From Megachile rotundata (lineage: Eukaryota > Arthropoda > Insecta > Hymenoptera > Megachilidae), in contig NW_027473317.1 of assembly GCF_050947335.1 (NCBI RefSeq), positions 2,170,001 to 2,234,000 on the forward strand: a stretch of DNA of 64,000 bases, in the 5' to 3' direction. Shown here piece by piece: positions 56,201 through 64,000 of this stretch. Each line of letters opens with the position of its first letter. The first letter of the stretch is position 1. The notes beneath the pieces are model-generated. The model was not told where the DNA came from and ran no database searches. It saw nothing but the letters and a program-made list of their open reading frames with translations. A program made the translations under genes and the position numbers.

Positions 56201-59200
56201 ATTGTATGATTGCGATTGTATGACTGTGATTGTATGATTGTGATAGTAAGATTGTGATTGTATGATTGTGATTGTATGATTGTGATTGTATGATAGTGAT
56301 TGTGACATTGCGATTGTATGATTGCGAATGTATGATTGTGATTGTATGATTGTGATTGTATGATTGTGATTGTATGATTTTAATTGTATGATTGTGATTG
56401 TATGATTGCGTCTGTATGATTGTGATTGTATGATTTTGATTGTATGATTGTGATTGCATGATTGTGATTATATGATTGTGATTGTATGATTGTGATTGTA
56501 TCATTGTGATTGTATGATTGTGATTGTATGATTGTGATTGTATGATTTTAATTGTATGATTGTGATTGTATGACTGTGATTGTATAATAGTGATTGTGAG
56601 ATTGCGATTGTATGATTGCGATTGTATGATTGTGATTGTATGATTGTGATTGTATGATTGTGATTGTATGATTGTGATTGTATGATTGTGATTGTATGAT
56701 TTTAAATGTATGATTGTGATTGTATGATTGCGATTGTAGTATTGCGATTGTATGATTGTGATTGTATGATCGTGATTGCATGACTGTGATTGTATGATTG
56801 TGTTTGTATGATTGTGATTGTATGATTGTCATTGTATGAATGTGATTGTATGACTTTTATTGTATGATTGTGATTGTATGATTGTGATTGTATGATTGCG
56901 ATTGTATGATTGTGATTGTATGATTGTGATTGTATGATTGTGATTGTATGATTGTGATTGTATGATTGTGATTGTATGATTGTGATTGTATGATTGTGAT
57001 TGTATGATTTTAATTGTATGACTGTGATTGTATAATAGTGATTGTGACATTGCGATTGTATGATTGCGATTGTATGATTGTGATTGTATGACTGTGATTG
57101 TATGATTGTGATAGTAAGATTGTGATTGTATGATTGTGATTGTATGATTGTGATTGTATGACTGTGATTGTATGACTGTGATTGTATGATAGTGATTGTG
57201 ATATTGCGATTGTATGATTGCGATTGTATGATTGTGATTGCATGACTGTGATTATATGATTGTGTTTGTATGATTGTGATTGTATGATTGTGATTGTATG
57301 ATTGTGATTGTATGATTGTGATTGTATGATTTTTATTGTATGATTGTGATTGTATGATCGTGATTGCATGACTGTGATTGTATGATTGTGTTTGTATGAT
57401 TGTGATTGTATGATTGTGATTGTATGATTGTCATTGTATGAATGTGATTGTATGACTGTGATTGTATGATTGTGATAGTAAGATTGTGATTGTATGATTG
57501 TGATTGTATGATTGTGATTGTATGATTGTGATTGTATGATTGTGATTGTATGATTGTGATTGTATGATTTTATTTGTATGATTGTGATTGTATGATTGTG
57601 ATTGTATGATTGTGATTGTATGATTGTGATTGTATGATCGTGATTGCATGACTGTGATTGTATGATTGTGTTTGTATGATTGTGATTGTATGATTGTGAT
57701 TGTATGATTGTCATTGTATGAATGTGATTGTATGACTTTTATTGTATGATTGTGATTGCATGATTGTGATTGTATGATTGTGATTGTATGATTGTGATTG
57801 TATGATTGTGATTGTATGATTGTGATTGTATGATTGTGATTGTATGATTTTGATTGTATGATTGTGATTGCATGATTGAGATTGTATGATTGTGATTGTA
57901 TGATTGTGATTGTATGATTATGATTATATGCTTGTGATTGTATGATTGTGATTGTATGATTGTGATTGTATGATTGCGTCTGTATGATTGTGATTGTATG
58001 ATTTTGATTGTATGATTGTGATTGCATGATTGTGATTATATGATTGTGATTGTATGATTGTGATTGTATGATTTTCATTGTATGATTGTGATTGTATGAT
58101 CGTGATTGCATGACTGTGATTGTATGATTGTGTTTGTATGATTGTGATTGTATGATTGTGATTGTATGATTGTCATTGTATGAATGTGATTGTATGACTG
58201 TGATTGTATGATTGTGATAGTAAGATTGTGATTGTATGATTGTGATTGTATGATTGTGATTGTATGATTGTGATTGTATGATTGTGATTGTATGATTGTG
58301 ATTGTATGATTTTATTTGTATGATTGTGATTGTATGATTGTGATTGTATGATTGTGATTGTATGATTTTGATTGTATGATTGTGATTGCATGATTGAGAT
58401 TGTATGATTGTGATTGTATGATCGTGATTGTATGATTGTGATTATATGATTGTGATTGTATGATCGCGTTTGTATGATTGTGATTGTATGACTGTGATTG
58501 TATGATCGTGATTGTATGATCGTGATTGTATGATCGTGATTGTATGATCGTGATTGTATGATCGTGATTGTATGATCGTGATTGTAGGATTGTGATTGTA
58601 TGATTGTGATTGTATGACTGTGATTGTATAATAGTGATTGTGAGATTGCGATTGTATGATTGCGATTGTATGACTGTGATTGTATGATTGTGATAGTAAG
58701 ATTGTGATTGTATGATTGTGATTGTATGATTGTGATTGTATGATAGTGATTGTGACATTGCGATTGTATGATTGCGAATGTATGATTGTGATTGTATGAT
58801 TGTGATTGTATGATTGTGATTGTATGATTTTAATTGTATGATTGTGATTGTATGATTGTGATTGTATGATTGCGTCTGTATGATTGTGATTGTATGATTT
58901 TGATTGTATGATTGTGATTGCATGATTGTGATTATATGATTGTGATTGTATGATTGTGATTGTATCATTGTGATTGTATGATTGTGATTGTATGATTGTG
59001 ATTGTATGATTTTAATTGTATGATTGTGATTGTATGACTGTGATTGTATAATAGTGATTGTGAGATTGCGATTGTATGATTGCGATTGTATGATTGTGAT
59101 TGTATGATTGTGATTGTATGATTGTGATTGTATGATTGTGATTGTATGATTTTAAATGTATGATTGTGATTGTATGATTGCGATTGTAGTATTGCGATTG

Positions 59201-62200
59201 TATGATTGTGATTGTATGATCGTGATTGCATGACTGTGATTGTATGATTGTGTTTGTATGATTGTGATTGTATGATTGTCATTGTATGAATGTGATTGTA
59301 TGACTTTTATTGTATGATTGTGATTGTATGATTTTAATTGTATGACTGTGATTGTATAATAGTGATTGTGATATTGCGATTGTATGATTGCGATTGTATG
59401 ATTGTGATTGCATGACTGTGATTATATGATTCTGTTTGTATGATTGTGATTGTATGATTGTGATTGTATGATTGTCATTGTATGAATGTGATTGTATGAC
59501 TTTTATTGTATGATTGTGATTGCATGATTGTGATTGTATGATTGTGATTGTATGATTGTGATTGTATGATTGTGATTGTATGATTGTGATTGTATGATTG
59601 TGATTGTATGATTTTGATTGTATGATTGTGATTGCGTGATTGAGATTGTATGATTGTGATTGTATGATTGTGATTGTATGATTATGATTATATGCTTGTG
59701 ATTGTATGATTGTGATTGTATGATTGTGATTGTATGATTTTCATTGTATGATTGTGATTGTATGATCGTGATTGCATGACTGTGATTGCATGATTGTGAT
59801 TATATGATTGTGATTGTATGATTGTGATTGTATGATTGTCATTGTATGAATGTGATTGTATGACTGTGATTGTATGATTGTGATAGTAAGATTGTGATTG
59901 TATGATTGTGATTGTATGATTGTGATTGTATGATTGTGATTGTATGATTGTGATTGTATGATTTTATTTGTATGATTGTGATTGTATGATTGTGATTGTA
60001 TGATTGTGATTGTATGATTGTGATTGTATGATTTTGATTGTATGATTGTGATTGCATGATTGAGATTGTATGATTGTGATTGTATGATCGTGATTGTATG
60101 ATTGTGATTATATGATTGTGATTGTATGATCGCGTTTGTATGATTGTGATTGTATGATTGTGATTGTATGATCGTGATTGTATGATCGTGATTGTATGAT
60201 CGTGATTGTATGATCGTGATTGTATGATCGTGATTGTATGATCGTGATTGTATGATCGTGATTGTAGGATTGTGATTGTATGATTGTGATTGTATGACTG
60301 TGATTGTATAATAGTGATTGTGAGATTGCGATTGTATGATTGCGATTGTATGACTGTGATTGTATGATTGTGATAGTAAGATTGTGATTGTATGATTGTG
60401 ATTGTATGATTGTGATTGTATGATAGTGATTGTGACATTGCGATTGTATGATTGCGAATGTATGATTGTGATTGTATGATTGTGATTGTATGATTGTGAT
60501 TGTATGATTTTAATTGTATGATTGTGATTGTATGATTGTGATTGTATGATTGCGTCTGTATGATTGTGATTGTATGATTTTGATTGTATGATTGTGATTG
60601 CATGATTGTGATTATATGATTGTGATTGTATGATTGTGATTGTATCATTGTGATTGTATGATTGTGATTGTATGATTTTAATTGTATGACTGTGATTGTA
60701 TAATAGTGATTGTGATATTGCGATTGTATGATTGCGATTGTATGATAGTGATTGCATGACTGTGATTATATGATTGTGTTTGTATGATTGTGATTGTATG
60801 ATTGTGATTGTATGATTGTCATTGTATGAATGTGATTGTATGACTTTTATTGTATGATTGTGATTGCATGATTGTGATTGTATGATTGTGATTGTATGAT
60901 TGTGATTGTATGATTGTGATTGTATGATTGTGATTGTATGATTGTGATTGTATGATTGTGATTGTATGATTTTATTTGTATGATTGTGATTGTATGATTG
61001 TGATTGTATGATTGTGATTGTATGATCGTGATTGCATGACTGTGATTGTATGATTGTGTTTGGATGATTGTGATTGTATGATTGTGATTGTATGATTGTC
61101 ATTGTATGAATGTGATTGTATGACTTTTATTGTATGATTGTGATTGCATGATTGTGATTGTATGATTGTGATTGTATGATTGTGATTGTATGATTGTGAT
61201 TGTATGATTTTATTTGTATGATTGTGATTGTATGATTGTGATTGTATGATTGTGATTGTATGATTGTGATTGTATGATTGTGATTGTATGATTTTGATTG
61301 TATGATTGTGATTGCATGATTGAGATTGTATGATTGTGATTGTATGATCGTGATTGTATGATTGTGATTATATGATTGTGATTGTATGATCGCGTTTGTA
61401 TGATTGTGATTGTATGATTGTGATTGTATGATCGTGATTGTATGATCGTGATTGTATGATCGTGATTGTATGATCGTGATTGTATGATCGTGATTGTATG
61501 ATCGTGATTGTATGATCGTGATTGTAGGATTGTGATGGTATGATTGTGATTGTATGACTGTGATTGTATAATAGTGATTGTGAGATTGCGATTGTATGAT
61601 TGCGATTGTATGACTGTGATTGTATGATTGTGATAGTAAGATTGTGATTGTATGATTGTGATTGTATGATTGTGATTGTATGATAGTGATTGTGACATTG
61701 CGATTGTATGATTGCGAATGTATGATTGTGATTGTATGATTGTGATTGTATGATTGTGATTGTATGATTTTAATTGTATGATTGTGATTGTATGATTGTG
61801 ATTGTATGATTGCGTCTGTATGATTGTGATTGTATGATTTTGATTGTATGATTGTGATTGCATGATTGTGATTATATGATTGTGATTGTATGATTGTGAT
61901 TGTATCATTGTGATTGTATGATTGTGATTGTATGATTGTGATTGTATGATTTTAATTGTATGATTGTGATTGTATGACTGTGATTGTATAATAGTGATTG
62001 TGAGATTGCGATTGTATGATTGCGATTGTATGATTGTGATTGTATGATTGTGATTGTATGATTGTGATTGTATGATTGTGATTGTATGATTGTGATTGTA
62101 TGATTTTAATTGTATGACTGTGATTGTATAATAGTGATTGTGACATTGCGATTGTATGATTGCGATTGTATGACTGTGATTGTATGACTGTGATTGTATG

Positions 62201-62900
62201 ATTGTGATAGTAAAATTGTGATTGTATGATTGTGATTGTATGATTGTGATTGTATGATAGTGATTGTGACATTGCGATTGTATGATTGCGAATGTATGAT
62301 TGTGATTGTATGATGGTGATTGTATGATTGTGATTGTATGATTTTAATTGTATGATTGTGATTGTATGATTGTGATTGTATGATTGCGTCTGTATGATTG
62401 TGATTGTATGATTTTGATTGTATGATTGTGATTGCATGATTGTGATTATATGATTGTGATTGTATGATTGTGATTGTATCATTGTGATTGTATGATTGTG
62501 ATTGTATGATTTTAATTGTATGACTGTGATTGTATAATAGTGATTGTGACATTGCGATTGTATGATTGCGATTGTATGATTGTGATTGTATGACTGTGAT
62601 TGTATGATTGTGATAGTAAGATTGTGATTGTATGATTGTGATTGTATGATTGTGATTGTATGATTGTGATTGTACGATAGTGATTGTGACATTGCGATTG
62701 TATGATTGCGATTGTATGATTGTGATTGTATGACTGTGATTGTATGATTGTGATTGTATGATTGTGATTGTATGATTGTGATTGTATGACTGTGATTGTA
62801 TGATTGTGATTATATGATAGTGATTGTGATATTGCGATTGTATGATTGCGATTGTATGATTGTGATTGCATGACAGTGATTGTATGATTGTGTTTGTATG
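53256..62900. repeat. Right anchor-type stretch, mosaic of known modules
   Basis: Five anchors (53435, 55997, 58461, 60127, 61387) with spacings of 2562, 2464, 1666 and 1260 bp divide this stretch. Each is followed by a TGATCG run, TAGG junction and the usual variant order. Between anchors, modules seen earlier reappear in new combinations, for example the TTATGATTATATGC module near 54.67, 55.43, 57.92 and 59.69 kb. No gene or unique sequence was seen. Confidence 0.75.
53953..54270. repeat. 318-bp recurring module, representative copy
   Basis: A 318-bp segment containing TTTTAAATG, GTAGTATTGCG, TATAATAGTG, GAGATTGCG and GATCGTGATTGCATGAC recurs with near-identical content starting at about 4758, 22803, 24637, 30573, 33275, 34157, 40821, 41703, 47289, 52147, 53953 and 58965; related shorter or altered forms start at 10797, 19770 and 56548. 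It always begins beside a TATCATTG unit or a TGTCATTG/TTTTAATTG boundary, whose variants create minus-strand stops. That is why a same-sized open frame appears each time; it is a repeat module and not a gene. Confidence 0.8.
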
Positions 62901-64000
62901 ATTGTGATTGTATGATTGTGATTGTATAATTGCCATTGTATGATTGTGATTGTATGACTTTTATTGTATGATCGTAATTGTATGATCGTGATTGTATGAT
63001 TGTGATTGTATGATTGTGATTGTATGACTGTGATTGTATAATAGTGATTGTGACATTGCGATTGTATGATTGCGATTGTATGATTGTGAGTGTATGAGTG
63101 TGATTGTATGATTGTGATAGTAAGATTGTGATTGTATGATTGCGATTGTAAGATTGTGATTGTATGATTGTGATTGTATGATTGTGATTGTATGATTTTA
63201 ATTGTATGATTGTGATTGTATGATTGTGATTGCATGATTGCGACTGTATGATTGCGATTGTATGATTGTGATTGTATGACTGTGATTGTATGATTGTGAT
63301 TGTATGATTGTGATTGTATGATTGTGATTGTATGATTGTGATTGTATGACTGTGATTGTATGACTGTGATTGTATGATAGTGATTGTGATATTGCGATTG
63401 TATGATTGCGATTGTATGATTGTGATTGCATGACTGTGATTATATGATTGTGTTTGTATGATTGTGATTGTATGATTGTGATTGTATGATTGTCATTGTA
63501 TGAATGTGATTGTATGACTTTTATTGTATGATTGTGATTCCATGATTGTGATTGTATGATTGTGATTGTATGATTGTGATTGTATGATTGTGATTGTATG
63601 ATTGTGATTGTATGATTGTGATTGTATGATTTTGATTGTATGATTGTGATTGCATGATTGAGATTGTATGATTGTGATTGTATGATTGTGATTGTATGAT
63701 TGTGATTGTATGATGGTGATTGTATGTTTGTGATTATATGATTGTGATTGTATGATTGTGATTGTATGATTGAGATTGAATGATTGGGATTGTATGATTG
63801 TGATTGTATGATTGTGATTGAATGATAGTGATTGTGACATTGCGATTGTATGATTGCGATTGTAATATTGCGATTGTATGATTGTGATTGTATGATTGTG
63901 ATTGTATGATCGTGATTGTATGATCGTGATTGTATTATCGTGATTGTATGATCGTGATTTTATGATTGTAATTGTATGATTGTGATTGTATTTTTGTGAT
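62900..64000. repeat. Return of left-type variants at the right edge
   Basis: GTAAGATTGTGATTG followed by GCGATTGTAAGATTG near 63.12 kb, GCGACTGTATG near 63.24 kb, and TGATGGTG, TGTTTGTGATTATA, TGATTGAGATTGAA, TGATTGGGATTGTA (63781) and GTAATATTGCG near 63.86 kb are variants typical of 1-3 kb and 13.6-16.6 kb and not seen in the intervening anchor-type region. The order jumps from a match to about 2.3-2.95 kb to a match to about 0.2-0.4 kb near 63.7 kb. The final bases (TATTTTTGTGAT) hold a unit variant I saw nowhere else. Confidence 0.8.

Larger units (their letters stand above)
17568..61400. repeat. Anchor-type higher-order region (TGATCGCGTTTGTA anchors with TGATCG runs)
   Basis: A repeated sentence of variants organises this region: an anchor unit TGATCGCGTTTGTA, one or two consensus units, 5-7 TGATCGTGATTGTA units, a GTAGGATTG junction, TATAATAGTG, GAGATTGCG, GTAAGATTG, GACATTGCG and GCGAATG. 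Anchors start at 17568, 18464, 21095, 21263, 22313, 24147, 26653, 30069, 32771, 36215, 40317, 43761, 49193, 51643, 53435, 55997, 58461, 60127 and 61387. Two earlier ones lie at 6494 and 11436. Spacings range from 168 to 5432 bp and are all whole numbers of units (apart from the interval holding the 1-bp deletion). The sequence between anchors is a mosaic of shared modules, so there is no single fixed period. Confidence 0.85.
1..64000. repeat. 14-bp satellite array (TGATTGTGATTGTA)n filling the whole window
   Basis: The whole window is a head-to-tail array of a 14-bp unit, about 4,570 copies, all in one orientation. The unit is two TGATTG hexamers plus TA and has 7 T, 4 G, 3 A and no C, so the + strand is G/T-rich and almost C-free while the other strand is C/A-rich. 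Common variant units include TGATTGCGATTGTA, TGACTGTGATTGTA, TGATCGTGATTGTA, TGATAGTGATTGTG, TGATTTTAATTGTA, TGATTGTCATTGTA and TGATTGTGATTGCA. Unit starts fall at position 12 modulo 14 up to 19107 and at 11 modulo 14 after 19120. I checked this at points throughout, including near 3.0, 19.0, 32.0, 47.3 and 63.96 kb. No unique DNA interrupts the array. The species and chromosomal position cannot be told from the sequence; a eukaryotic heterochromatic satellite is the inference. Confidence 0.98.

Noticed and set aside
1..64000. CRISPR array
   Set aside because: Repeats are 14 bp, contiguous and without unique spacers.
1..64000. Telomeric repeat tract
   Set aside because: Strand bias is similar, but the unit has no run of two or more G, is unlike known telomere units, and the array has kilobase-scale higher-order structure.
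1..64000. Triplex or cruciform-forming DNA
   Set aside because: The strand is not homopurine, having 7 T, 4 G and 3 A per unit, and with a nearly C-free strand there are no inverted repeats of useful length.

Overview
This window contains no recognisable gene. From first base to last it is one tandem array (satellite or giant minisatellite) of a 14-bp unit. On the + strand the consensus unit is TGATTGTGATTGTA, which reads as two copies of the hexamer TGATTG followed by TA. About 4,570 units fill the 64 kb. Both window edges lie inside the array, so its true length and its flanks are unknown. An array of this size and simplicity points to a eukaryotic nuclear genome, probably heterochromatic, centromeric, pericentromeric or subtelomeric. 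Nothing here identifies the species, because no unique sequence, transposon or gene is present.

The units differ almost only by substitutions, and these variants act as a barcode that exposes a higher layer of organisation. The left part (about 1-17 kb) is the more diverse. It carries a strongly diverged 90-bp marker block at six positions, units containing TTGGG, and a patch of TTTGGG units at 9.8-10.5 kb. A module of about 3.2-3.3 kb bounded by marker blocks occurs at 1-3192 and again at 13623-16912. The part from about 17 to 62 kb lacks the marker block. It is built from reshuffled copies of a limited set of modules, recognised by an anchor unit TGATCGCGTTTGTA followed by a run of 5-7 TGATCG units and a TAGG junction. 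It includes a near-perfect tandem duplication of about 7.55 kb (about 32.05-39.6 and 39.6-47.2 kb), a nested 882-bp duplication, and a dispersed copy of about 3 kb displaced by 21,574 bp. From about 62.9 kb the left-type variants return.

Every duplication offset I measured is a whole number of 14-bp units. The repeat register is broken only once: a 13-bp unit at 19108-19120 shifts the phase by one base for the remaining 45 kb. This fits growth by unequal exchange, gene conversion or replication-based copying in register, with substitutions accumulating between rounds.

The many long open frames on the minus strand are a by-product of the repeat. The unit's reverse complement has no stop codon in any frame, and because 14 is not a multiple of 3 all three frames give the same 14-residue periodic peptide (YNHNHTITIIQSQS). 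I do not annotate them as genes. I saw no RNA gene, CRISPR array, insertion sequence, promoter, terminator or origin that I could support.
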